From Ruminococcaceae bacterium UBA4306 (lineage in GTDB: Bacteria; Bacillota; Clostridia; Oscillospirales; Acutalibacteraceae), in NCBI GenBank assembly GCA_002394725.1, contig DGUQ01000104.1, positions 1 to 5,113 of the forward strand: 5,113 nt of DNA, read 5' to 3'. Below, piece after piece: positions 1 to 4,956 of the stretch (the first letter of the stretch is position 1; each line of letters starts with the position of its first letter). Below the pieces are notes generated by a model. That model was not told the origin of the DNA. It was given only the letters and a program-made list of their open reading frames with translations, and did not search any database. The position numbers were made by a program, and so were the translations under genes.

Positions 1-137
1 CGGACAGCTCAGCCTCGGGCGCGGATAGCTCAGCCTCGGGCGGCGAAGGCGGCAGCTCCGAGGGCGGCGAAGGCGGCAGCTCCGAGGGCGGCGGTCAAGG
101 CGGCCAAGGCGGCGAAAACGGCAACGGTAACGGTTAA
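1..137 (+). CDS. C-terminal tail of an unidentified protein, Gly/Ser/Glu-rich repeats (5' end outside window)
   Basis: An open frame runs in from the window edge (codons begin at position 3) and ends at TAA 135-137. The 44 visible residues are almost entirely Gly, Ser, Glu, Ala, Asp, Gln and Asn. They consist of two DSSASG(A/G) units, two identical EGGSSEGG units encoded by perfect 24-bp repeats, then GQGGQGG and ENGNGNG. Such a tail is likely disordered and surface exposed or linker-like. No catalytic motif, membrane segment or anchoring signal is visible, so the function cannot be named. The stop lies 26 bp before the homoserine dehydrogenase start, with no terminator between, so the two genes may be co-transcribed. 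The reading is supported by the absence of stops and by the codon-periodic repeats, but the rest of the protein is missing. Confidence 0.6.
   Translation, partial: DSSASGADSSASGGEGGSSEGGEGGSSEGGGQGGQGGENGNGNG
3..92 (+). repeat. In-frame coding minisatellite: two 21-bp units then two perfect 24-bp units
   Basis: Units at 3-23 and 24-44 encode DSSASGA and DSSASGG with few differences. Units at 45-68 and 69-92 are identical 24-mers encoding EGGSSEGG. All unit lengths are multiples of three, so gain or loss of units keeps the frame. This type of repeat commonly varies in copy number between strains. Confidence 0.8.
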
Positions 138-144
138 ATAAGAT

Positions 145-150
145 AAGGAG
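145..150 (+). promoter_or_regulatory. Ribosome binding site of hom
   Basis: AAGGAG lies 13 nt before the ATG at 164. The spacing is longer than the usual 5-9 nt, but no alternative ATG, GTG or TTG in frame lies closer and the protein begins directly with its Rossmann strand. Confidence 0.6.
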
Positions 151-163
151 AAATCTGAGTATT

Positions 164-1402
164 ATGATATCTGTAGCGATCATGGGTCACGGCGTCGTCG
201 GAGGCGGCGTTGCGGAGATCCTGTATACCCACAAGCAAAAGCTCTTTGCCGCGATCGGCGAGGAGATCAACGTCAAGCACATCCTCGATCTCAGAGAATT
301 TCCCGATTCTCCCTATGCGGATCGATTCACCAAGGATTTTAACGACATCGTCAACGATATCGAGGTGCGCGTTGTCGTCGAGACCATGGGCGGCTTACAT
401 CCCGCCTATGAGTTCGTCAAGGAGTGCCTGCAAGCGGGAAAAAGCGTCGTCACCTCCAACAAGGAGCTGGTCGCCGCGTACGGCGCGGAGCTGCTCTCGA
501 TCGCGTCCGAGCAGAACGCCAACTTCATGTTTGAGGCGGCTGTCGGCGGCGGTATCCCGATCATCCGACCGATCAACCAGTGTCTGGTCGCGAACAACGT
601 CAGCGAGATCGCCGGCATCCTCAACGGCACCACCAACTTCATCCTCACCAAGATGATCCACGAGGGCATGGGCTTTGACGAAGCGCTCAAGCTCGCGCAG
701 GAGCTGGGCTACGCGGAGCGCAATCCCGAGGCGGACGTCGAGGGACATGACGCGTGCCGCAAGATCTGTATTCTCGCCTCTCTCGCGTTCGGCAAGCACA
801 TCTATCCCGAGGCGGTACATACCGAGGGTATCTCAAAAATCAAGGCTGCCGACGTGGAATACGCGGAGGTCTGGGGCGGCGTGATCAAGCTGATCGGCTC
901 CGTCAAGAAGCTCGACAAGGACACCATTGACATCATCGTCGCGCCGATGTTCATCCCGAATGAAAGCCAGCTCGCCAATATTGACGACGTATTCAACGGC
1001 GTTATGGTGCGCGGCGACTGCACCGGCGACGTCGTTTTCTACGGCAAGGGCGCCGGCAAGCTGCCCACCGCGTCCGCGGTCGTCGCGGATATCGTGGACA
1101 GCATCAAGCATCTCAAATCACGCAAGTACCTCTCGTGGGCGGATTCGGACAACAGCTCCGTCCTCCCCTATCAGGAGAGCGTACGCGCGATGTATATCCG
1201 CGGCGTCGCAGATGACAAGAATGCCGCATATGATAAGGCAAAGGCGTTGTTCGGCGAGATCCATATCCTGACGAAGGACAATGCTCCGGCGAACGAGCTC
1301 GCCTTTATCACCGAACCTATGACGCTCAGCGACTTTGAAGCAAAGAAGGCGGCGCTCAGCGGCATGACCGTCGAATCCGTCATCCGCATCGGAGACCTTT
1401 AA
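164..1402 (+). CDS. hom: Homoserine dehydrogenase
   Basis: NAD(P)H-dependent reduction of aspartate semialdehyde to homoserine in the cytoplasm, the branch-point step toward threonine and methionine. The 412 residues match the family plan. The N-terminal Rossmann motif GHGVVGGGV is at residues 8-16, VTSNKELVA at 96-104, and the substrate-domain motifs EAAVGGGIPII (124-134) and GILNGTTNFIL (151-161). The signature GYAERNPEADVEGHDACRK (182-200) carries the expected catalytic Asp196 and Lys200, and FYGKGAGKLPTASAV lies near 292-306. From about 341 to the end is an ACT-like domain, probably for feedback control. It is divergent: the usual ligand-loop Gly is replaced by the stretch VADDKNAAY. The ATG at 164 is chosen because it lies directly before the first beta strand and follows AAGGAG (145-150), though the 13-nt spacing is long. 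It stands upstream of aspartokinase on the same strand, so both likely serve the aspartate pathway. Confidence 0.96.
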   Translation: MISVAIMGHGVVGGGVAEILYTHKQKLFAAIGEEINVKHILDLREFPDSPYADRFTKDFNDIVNDIEVRVVVETMGGLHPAYEFVKECLQAGKSVVTSNKELVAAYGAELLSIASEQNANFMFEAAVGGGIPIIRPINQCLVANNVSEIAGILNGTTNFILTKMIHEGMGFDEALKLAQELGYAERNPEADVEGHDACRKICILASLAFGKHIYPEAVHTEGISKIKAADVEYAEVWGGVIKLIGSVKKLDKDTIDIIVAPMFIPNESQLANIDDVFNGVMVRGDCTGDVVFYGKGAGKLPTASAVVADIVDSIKHLKSRKYLSWADSDNSSVLPYQESVRAMYIRGVADDKNAAYDKAKALFGEIHILTKDNAPANELAFITEPMTLSDFEAKKAALSGMTVESVIRIGDL

Positions 1403-1403
1403 T

Positions 1404-1590
1404 CAAATTGAAAGTTGACAGTTGAAAGTGGAAAATTAGTTTAGAAAATAACGACATTGATATTTTTCAATAACTTTCAACTTTCCATTTTCTCCTGTAA
1501 ACTAATTGATAATTGATAGTTGAAAATGAAGAATCAGTTTTGAAATTAATGACATTGATATTTTTCAATAACTTTCAACTTTCCATTTTC
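1404..1590. repeat. Tandem pair of AT-rich, imperfectly palindromic intergenic repeats
   Basis: Copy 1 (1404-1492) and copy 2 (1502-1590) align without gaps at an offset of 98 bp. The last 40 bp (1453-1492 and 1551-1590) are identical; the first 49 bp carry scattered substitutions. Each copy contains motifs of the type GTTGAAAGT near its left side and ACTTTCAAC near its right side, so it can fold imperfectly (for example 1409-1423 with 1472-1486, and 1518-1534 with 1585-1601). The composition is far more AT-rich than the flanking genes. No open frame, T-tract terminator or lysine-riboswitch core is recognisable here. The element fills nearly the whole hom-lysC gap and may affect readthrough or mRNA processing, but that is inference. 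Confidence 0.85.
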
Positions 1591-1609
1591 CATTTTCAAC
1601 TTAAATACT

Positions 1610-1615
1610 GGGGGT
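1610..1615 (+). promoter_or_regulatory. Ribosome binding site that decides the lysC start
   Basis: GGGGGT is a one-mismatch version of GGAGGT. It ends 1 nt before the ATG at 1617, which is too close, but 10 nt before the ATG at 1626, so the second start is favoured. Confidence 0.5.
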
Positions 1616-1625
1616 AATGAAAAAC

Positions 1626-2840
1626 ATGAGTTTGATCGTAATGAAGTTCGGCGGCACATCCGTCAAGGACGCCGAACGCGTACGTAATGTAGCCGGTATC
1701 GTTACCGACAGCTACAAGCAGGGCAACAGCGTTGTCGTTGTCGTATCCGCTCAGGGCGATACCACCGACGACCTGATCGAGAAGGCGGCTGAGATCACCG
1801 CGAATCCGACCAACCGTGAGATGGATATGCTCCTCACCTCGGGTGAACAGATCTCCGCCTCGCTGCTTGCCATGTGCATCCAGGACATGGGATATCCGGC
1901 GATCTCCCTGACCGGCTGGCAGGCAGGCTTCCTCACCTCGTCCGCGCACACCGCGGCGCGAATCCGTCAGGTCTATCCCGACCGCATCAAGCGCGAGATC
2001 GATCAGAAGAAGATCGTGGTCGTCTGCGGATTCCAGGGCGTATCCCGTTTTGACGACATCACCACACTCGGACGCGGTGGCTCCGATACCAGCGCAGTCG
2101 CGATCGCGGCTGCCATGCACGCCGATCTGTGTCAGATCTACACCGACGTAGAGGGCGTATTCACCGCCGATCCGCGCAAGGTGCCTGACGCAAAGAAGCT
2201 CAAGGAGATCTCATATGACGAGATGCTCGAGCTGGCAACACTGGGCGCGCAGGTGCTCAACAACCGTTCCGTAGAAATGGCGAAAAAATATAATATAGAA
2301 CTCGAGGTCCTCTCGTCCTACACAAAGGTCCCCGGTACTATCGTAAAGGAGAAGGTAAAAATGGAAAAAATGCTTATCAGCGGTGTCGCGAAGGACACTG
2401 ACGTAGCTCGCTTATCGGTCACCTGTATTCCCGACAGACCCGGGATGGTATTCAAGCTGTTCTCAAAGCTCGCTGCCAGAAACATCAACGTTGACGTCAT
2501 CCTGCAGAGCGTAGGAAGAGACGGCACCAAGGATATCGCCTTTACCGTTGCGAAGAACAAGGGCGCCGAGGCAAAGGAGATCTGTGAGAAATTCGCTGAC
2601 AATATCGGCGCAGGCGGCGTTGACTATGAGGACGATATCGCCAAGGTATCCATCGTCGGCGCCGGCATGGAGAGCCACGCAGGCGTAGCGAGCAAGATGT
2701 TTGAGGCGCTGTATGACAAGCAGATCAACATCCGCATGATCTCGACCTCAGAGATCAAAGTTTCCGTCATCATCGACAAGGATGACGCTGACAGAGCTGT
2801 CTCCGCTATCCACGAGAAATTCTTCCCCAAAGAAAAATGA
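1626..2840 (+). CDS. lysC: Aspartokinase (aspartate kinase), with two C-terminal ACT domains
   Basis: Phosphorylates aspartate with ATP, the first step toward lysine, threonine and methionine, in the cytoplasm. From the start used here the protein is 404 residues, a normal length. It opens MSLIVMKFGGTSV, with the nucleotide-binding KFGGTS near residue 7. Other kinase-domain motifs are LLTSGEQISASLLA (about 69-82), GRGGSDTSAVAIAA (about 149-162), TDVEGVFTADPR (about 173-184) and EMLELATLGAQVLNNRSV. The last 150 or so residues form two ACT domains, seen at IPDRPGMVFKLFSKLA and VGAGMESHAGVASKMFEAL followed by MISTSEIKVSVII. This organisation is typical of lysine- and/or threonine-inhibited enzymes; the effector cannot be read directly. 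An alternative ATG at 1617 adds three residues but is too close to the Shine-Dalgarno. It lies downstream of hom on the same strand. An internal start at 2361 is listed separately. Confidence 0.97.
   Translation: MSLIVMKFGGTSVKDAERVRNVAGIVTDSYKQGNSVVVVVSAQGDTTDDLIEKAAEITANPTNREMDMLLTSGEQISASLLAMCIQDMGYPAISLTGWQAGFLTSSAHTAARIRQVYPDRIKREIDQKKIVVVCGFQGVSRFDDITTLGRGGSDTSAVAIAAAMHADLCQIYTDVEGVFTADPRKVPDAKKLKEISYDEMLELATLGAQVLNNRSVEMAKKYNIELEVLSSYTKVPGTIVKEKVKMEKMLISGVAKDTDVARLSVTCIPDRPGMVFKLFSKLAARNINVDVILQSVGRDGTKDIAFTVAKNKGAEAKEICEKFADNIGAGGVDYEDDIAKVSIVGAGMESHAGVASKMFEALYDKQINIRMISTSEIKVSVIIDKDDADRAVSAIHEKFFPKEK
2345..2840 (+). other. Possible internal translation start giving a separate aspartokinase beta (ACT) subunit
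   Basis: Within lysC, AAAGGAG (2345-2351) is followed after 9 nt by an in-frame ATG at 2361. This signal is stronger than the one before the full-length start. The product would be 159 residues, beginning MEKMLISGVAKD at the junction between the kinase and the two ACT domains. Bacillus subtilis aspartokinase II is known to be made as alpha and beta subunits from such in-phase overlapping starts, with a beta subunit of comparable size. Actual use of this start here is inferred, since AAAGGAG could also simply encode VKEK. Confidence 0.55.
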
Positions 2841-2864
2841 CGCGCGCGTCTTAGTTCCGCCTTT

Positions 2865-2907
2865 TGATACGCTGCATAGAACAATCCGCTTCCTCAACGG
2901 CGTATCA
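2865..2907. repeat. Perfect 8-bp inverted repeat after lysC
   Basis: TGATACGC (2865-2872) and GCGTATCA (2900-2907) are exact reverse complements around a 27-nt loop, 24 bp after the lysC stop. There is no T-tract, so it is not a typical terminator. The loop holds GAACAATCC-G-CTTCCTCAAC, which recurs almost exactly at 4789-4807, suggesting a dispersed repeat element. Confidence 0.5.
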
Positions 2908-2974
2908 GGCAGTGATGTGTATGTAACACATTATTAACAGTGGAGCAAGCAATTATATTTCTAATATAGAAATT

Positions 2975-3005
2975 ACCCTCAGTGAAAGCTGGGGGTTTTA
3001 TCTTT
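2975..3005 (+). terminator. Intrinsic terminator for the hom-lysC transcript
   Basis: ACCCTCAG (2975-2982) pairs with CTGGGGGT (2989-2996) as an 8-bp stem with one G-U pair and a 6-nt loop. A T-rich tail, TTTTATCTTT, follows. It lies 135 bp downstream of the lysC stop. The stem is moderate in strength, but the shape is that of a rho-independent terminator. Confidence 0.65.
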
Positions 3006-3065
3006 AGTACATCTTGCAGGATAGGAACCGCAAACGTATCGGTTTTTGGAAAACTCCCTTACACA

Positions 3066-3108
3066 TAAGAACAGCGCTGTAGCTCAACACTACAGCGCTG
3101 CTCTTTTT
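3066..3108. terminator. Strong hairpin terminator between convergent genes, probably bidirectional
   Basis: CAGCGCTGTAG (3072-3082) and CTACAGCGCTG (3090-3100) form a perfect 11-bp stem with a 7-nt loop. On the + strand it is followed by CTCTTTTT. The flanking AAGA and TCTT extend the stem past one mismatch and give a weaker T-rich tail on the - strand. It lies 18 bp past the end of the - strand membrane-protein gene and after the weaker lysC terminator, so it can close both transcription units. Confidence 0.85.
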
Positions 3109-3125
3109 GCAACAACGAATCTTTT

Positions 3126-3773
3126 TTATTTTGCGTCGTTCTGAACTTCTTTGCCTTCAGCAGCGACAGTTTCCTTTGCGCCGTCAGCGACTTTTTCTAC
3201 CTTGACATCTACAACGGCGACCTTGGTGTTCTTGAACTTGATAGCCAGAACAATCATAGCAATCACGTCAAACACAGCGGAAATGATCATCGAAACGCCG
3301 ATGATGATCCACTCTGCCAACGTAGCGGCGAACGGATTGAACGCAAGAAGGATACCGAGCAGGAGGGTAACGATCGCGTCAAACAGCAGCAGACCGATAC
3401 CGGTGACGCCCTCACCGCGCAGGGTGAAGTATTCGATGATCTTGAAGATACCGTCGATGAACATCATGATACCGGCAACCAAGGTGAACGCGGTCATAAC
3501 AGCCAGTACAGCGCTGGAAGCCGCGGTAAAGAACGCGCCGAAGCCGATCATGAACAGGGACAGGATCATCGGGAACATCGGCATGGTACCGCCTTTTCTG
3601 CCTTCCATGAGGCTTCTGATCAGGGTGATCAGACCGCCGACGAACAGCAGGATACCGAAGATGATGAATACCACCCTGAAGAACGCCTCACCGTTGGTCA
3701 GAACAAGCACACCTACGATGAACTCGAAGATACACAGGATGATAATGGGTAATAAACGTTTGAATGTTGACAT
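3126..3773 (-). CDS. DUF308/HdeD-family integral membrane protein
   Basis: A 215-residue multi-pass inner-membrane protein. Hydrophobic segments are visible at about residues 8-26, 32-53, 66-85, 87-112, 122-143 and 150-178, giving six predicted helices. Repeated glycine-containing patterns such as IIFGILLFVGGL, LVAGIMMFIDGIF and LLLGILLAFNP resemble the duplicated helix pairs of the DUF308/HdeD family. Family members include an enterobacterial acid-resistance protein, but the role in Firmicutes is unknown. The last 35 or so residues form a charged Lys/Glu/Ala/Val-rich tail, probably cytoplasmic. The start MSTFKRLLP at 3773 is chosen because AGGAGG (3784-3779) stands 5 nt upstream; a longer frame to 3851 runs into the RAYT gene and has no such signal. 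The gene starts 17 nt after the RAYT stop, and no convincing promoter lies in between. It may depend on readthrough or on a promoter hidden within the RAYT. Confidence 0.88.
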   Translation of the reverse strand: MSTFKRLLPIIILCIFEFIVGVLVLTNGEAFFRVVFIIFGILLFVGGLITLIRSLMEGRKGGTMPMFPMILSLFMIGFGAFFTAASSAVLAVMTAFTLVAGIMMFIDGIFKIIEYFTLRGEGVTGIGLLLFDAIVTLLLGILLAFNPFAATLAEWIIIGVSMIISAVFDVIAMIVLAIKFKNTKVAVVDVKVEKVADGAKETVAAEGKEVQNDAK

Positions 3774-3778
3774 ACTTT

Positions 3779-3784
3779 CCTCCT
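3779..3784 (-). promoter_or_regulatory. Ribosome binding site that decides the DUF308 start
   Basis: AGGAGG on the - strand lies 5 nt before the ATG at 3773. It fixes this start over the in-frame upstream ATG at 3851, which lies within the RAYT coding sequence. Confidence 0.85.
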
Positions 3785-3790
3785 CAAATC

Positions 3791-4314
3791 CTATGAGATA
3801 TAATATTGATCCTCCGCCCAACAGGCGGGGTTGTTGCTGATGTAAAGCCACGTGTTGCGGTAATCGTCCTCATTGCGGATGATGTGATCGTAGTACCCTC
3901 GCTGCCAGATATTGTAACCGATTTCACGGTTGACAAGTCGTTTTAATCCGGAGACATAACGTGCGATCACCGAATTTGTAGGGGTCGGCGCCCTCGACGA
4001 CCCGTCGTTAGGCTCTGCGCTAACCATTTCATCTTGAATCAATGTCAAAAGAATGTGAACATGATTAGGCATAATCACATAATGATCAACCAATATTCCG
4101 GGTACATTCTCCGAAGATTTGATAAACTTATCTACAATTACTCCGGTTTCTGTCAACGTCAATATCGCAGGGTTAAAGATATCCCCCGGTCTGATCACTG
4201 ATAAAATACAACGTCTTTTTCCTGTACAAAAGTCAAGAAATAACGATTGTTGGTATTGTAATCATATCCGCTCATGCGCATCGGCTTACGGCTTGGTCGA
4301 CGTTTATCTGTCAT
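3791..4314 (-). pseudogene. REP-associated tyrosine transposase (RAYT, IS200-like Y1 family), frameshifted
   Basis: RAYTs are single-copy relatives of IS200/IS605 transposases that cut single-stranded REP palindromes with an HUH/Tyr centre. The larger fragment (3791-4198, GTG start, 135 residues) contains VIMPNHVHILL with the HUH-type His-Val-His. It ends with WQRGYYDHIIRNEDDYR and YISNNPACWAEDQYY, the usual catalytic Tyr helix and C-terminus. Reading upstream, a second fragment in another frame starts at ATG 4314 and gives MTDKRRPSRKPMRMSGYDYN...NNRYFLTF, the expected N-terminus, then stops at 4195-4197. Frame 1 would continue as CTGKRRCILSVIRPGD, so inserting one T (one A on the + strand) at the run 4228-4231 restores about 174 residues, a normal RAYT length. 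In the joined protein the HUH histidines would be 85 and 87 and the Tyr pair 141-142. No Shine-Dalgarno precedes the GTG. It lies between DUF1292 and DUF308. A sequencing error or a low-level -1 frameshift remain possible. Confidence 0.85.
3974..4003 (+). repeat. TGTAGGGG palindromic repeat, copy inside the RAYT reading frame
   Basis: ATTTGTAGGGGTCGG leads into a stem GGGTCG (3982-3987) with CGACCC (3998-4003) and a 10-nt loop. On the - strand it encodes part of the RAYT linker SSRAPTPTN between the HUH and Tyr motifs. It is a near copy, in inverted orientation, of the repeat at 4330-4358 just upstream of the same gene. Confidence 0.8.
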
Positions 4315-4329
4315 GTCATCTCTCAATAT

Positions 4330-4358
4330 GGGACGTCGAGGCGCCGTCCCCTACAAAT
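4330..4358 (-). repeat. TGTAGGGG palindromic repeat, copy just upstream of the RAYT
   Basis: Read on the - strand it begins ATTTGTAGGGGACGG. Its stem is GGGACG with CGTCCC (4330-4335 and 4345-4350) and a 9-nt loop. It differs from the copy at 3974-4003 by a reciprocal A/T exchange in both stem arms and by one loop base. It ends 15 bp before the RAYT start, where REP-type target sites of RAYT genes are often found. Confidence 0.8.
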
Positions 4359-4366
4359 GATCTATT

Positions 4367-4380
4367 GCGTTATGCGTTAT
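4367..4380. repeat. Two tandem GCGTTAT heptamers at the 3' end of the DUF1292 gene
   Basis: GCGTTAT occurs twice without a gap and overlaps the stop codon of DUF1292. It marks the edge of the segment containing the palindromic repeat and the RAYT. With only two units, its significance is uncertain. Confidence 0.5.
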
Positions 4381-4688
4381 CATTCCTCAAAATCGAACTG
4401 ATCCTCGTAACGCTTCTTGAAAATATCAAACACCTTTTGCAGGGTTTCTTCATCGTCGATGCCGACATAATTCTCGGTTTCGTCGTCGATGGACTCGATC
4501 CTGAGGATCATGACCTCGCTCTTCTCCTCTTCCTCCCCCTCTACGGGCAGCAGGATGATGTACTCATCATTGTTATACTCTACGACGTCAAGGAATTCAA
4601 AATCCTGTTCATGACCGAGGTCGTCCTCTAGGGTGATGATCTCCGCCTGATACTCTTCATTTGCTAAATCTTCGTTATTCAACATCAT
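4380..4688 (-). CDS. DUF1292 domain-containing protein (YrzB-like)
   Basis: A small, strongly acidic cytoplasmic protein of 101-102 residues. The order of features fits DUF1292: an N-terminal EIITLEDDLGHEQDFEFLDVVEYN strand region, then EYIILLPVEGEEEEKSEVMILRIES, then an acidic stretch with a C-terminal EETLQKVFDIFKKRYEDQFDFEE helix. The family is widespread in Firmicutes (YrzB in Bacillus subtilis) and its function is unknown. Two adjacent ATGs compete at 4688 and 4685. AAGGAGG (4699-4693) lies 4 nt from the first and 7 nt from the second, so MLNNED may be the true N-terminus. It is upstream of the RAYT and DUF308 genes on the same strand and has a plausible promoter of its own at 4718-4746. 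The family assignment is by recognition of the pattern. Confidence 0.85.
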   Translation of the reverse strand: MMLNNEDLANEEYQAEIITLEDDLGHEQDFEFLDVVEYNNDEYIILLPVEGEEEEKSEVMILRIESIDDETENYVGIDDEETLQKVFDIFKKRYEDQFDFEE

Positions 4689-4717
4689 CTTTCCTCCTTA
4701 ACAATCTTACACAAATG

Positions 4718-4746
4718 ATTGTACTATGAAATGAGAAAAAATGCAA
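4718..4746 (-). promoter_or_regulatory. Putative sigma-A promoter for the DUF1292 gene
   Basis: On the - strand TTGCAT (4746-4741) and TACAAT (4723-4718) are separated by 17 nt. The -10 box matches TATAAT at five of six bases; the -35 box keeps only TTG. It lies a short distance before the DUF1292 ribosome binding site in an AT-rich stretch. A second -10-like TATTAT/TATACT near 4748-4756 lacks a good -35 box. Confidence 0.4.
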
Positions 4747-4846
4747 GTATAATACGGTTTTGTTACAAAAATGATTTGGTTTCGATAGGAACAATCCCTT
4801 CCTCAACAATGACGTTACAGCGAATCAGTAGGGATCGGCAACGTTT

Positions 4847-4872
4847 CGGGAGGAGCAAGCCCCTCCCCTACA
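4847..4872 (-). repeat. TGTAGGGG palindromic repeat in the tuf-DUF1292 gap, copy 1
   Basis: GGGAGG (4848-4853) pairs with CCTCCC (4862-4867) around an 8-nt loop, with the TGTAGGGG edge on the - strand. A degenerate half copy, GTAGGGATCGGCAACG, sits just before it at 4828-4843. It is nearly identical to the copy at 4957-4978 except for 4 extra loop bases. Confidence 0.75.
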
Positions 4873-4888
4873 GTAGACGTTGCAGAGG

Positions 4889-4916
4889 ATTTGTAGGGGA
4901 GTGCCTTGGCGCTCCC
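4889..4916 (+). repeat. TGTAGGGG palindromic repeat in the tuf-DUF1292 gap, copy 2
   Basis: ATTTGTAGGGG is followed by a 9-bp stem, GGGAGTGCC (4897-4905) with GGCGCTCCC (4908-4916). It has one G-U pair and a 2-nt gap, so the tip must open to form a loop. Its orientation is opposite to the copies on either side. Confidence 0.75.
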
Positions 4917-4956
4917 ACGGCAGGGCGTTGGATAGAGAACCATGTTGGTTGAGTTT

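Noticed and set aside
1403..1625. Lysine riboswitch (L box) or T box before lysC
   Set aside because: The gap is filled by two copies of an AT-rich palindromic repeat. No conserved L-box or T-box core is visible.
3026..3048. AACCG/CGGTT hairpin followed by TTT as a third terminator after lysC
   Set aside because: The stem is only 5 bp with a 9-nt loop, much weaker than the hairpins on either side.
3151..3840. Long + strand frame opposite the DUF308 gene
   Set aside because: It is antisense to a clear six-helix membrane protein with a good ribosome binding site, and the product is Pro/Ser/Asn-rich without a family pattern.
3774..3851. N-terminal extension of the DUF308 protein to an upstream ATG
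   Set aside because: The extension overlaps the RAYT coding sequence in another frame, while AGGAGG sits 5 nt before the internal ATG at 3773.
4119..4631. 170-codon open frame on the + strand
   Set aside because: It is antisense to both the RAYT and DUF1292 and crosses the intergenic repeat. It is explained by mirror coding of those genes.
4719..4952. 77-codon open frame on the + strand
   Set aside because: It runs through the DUF1292 promoter region and the palindromic repeats, has no ribosome binding site and shows no recognisable protein pattern.
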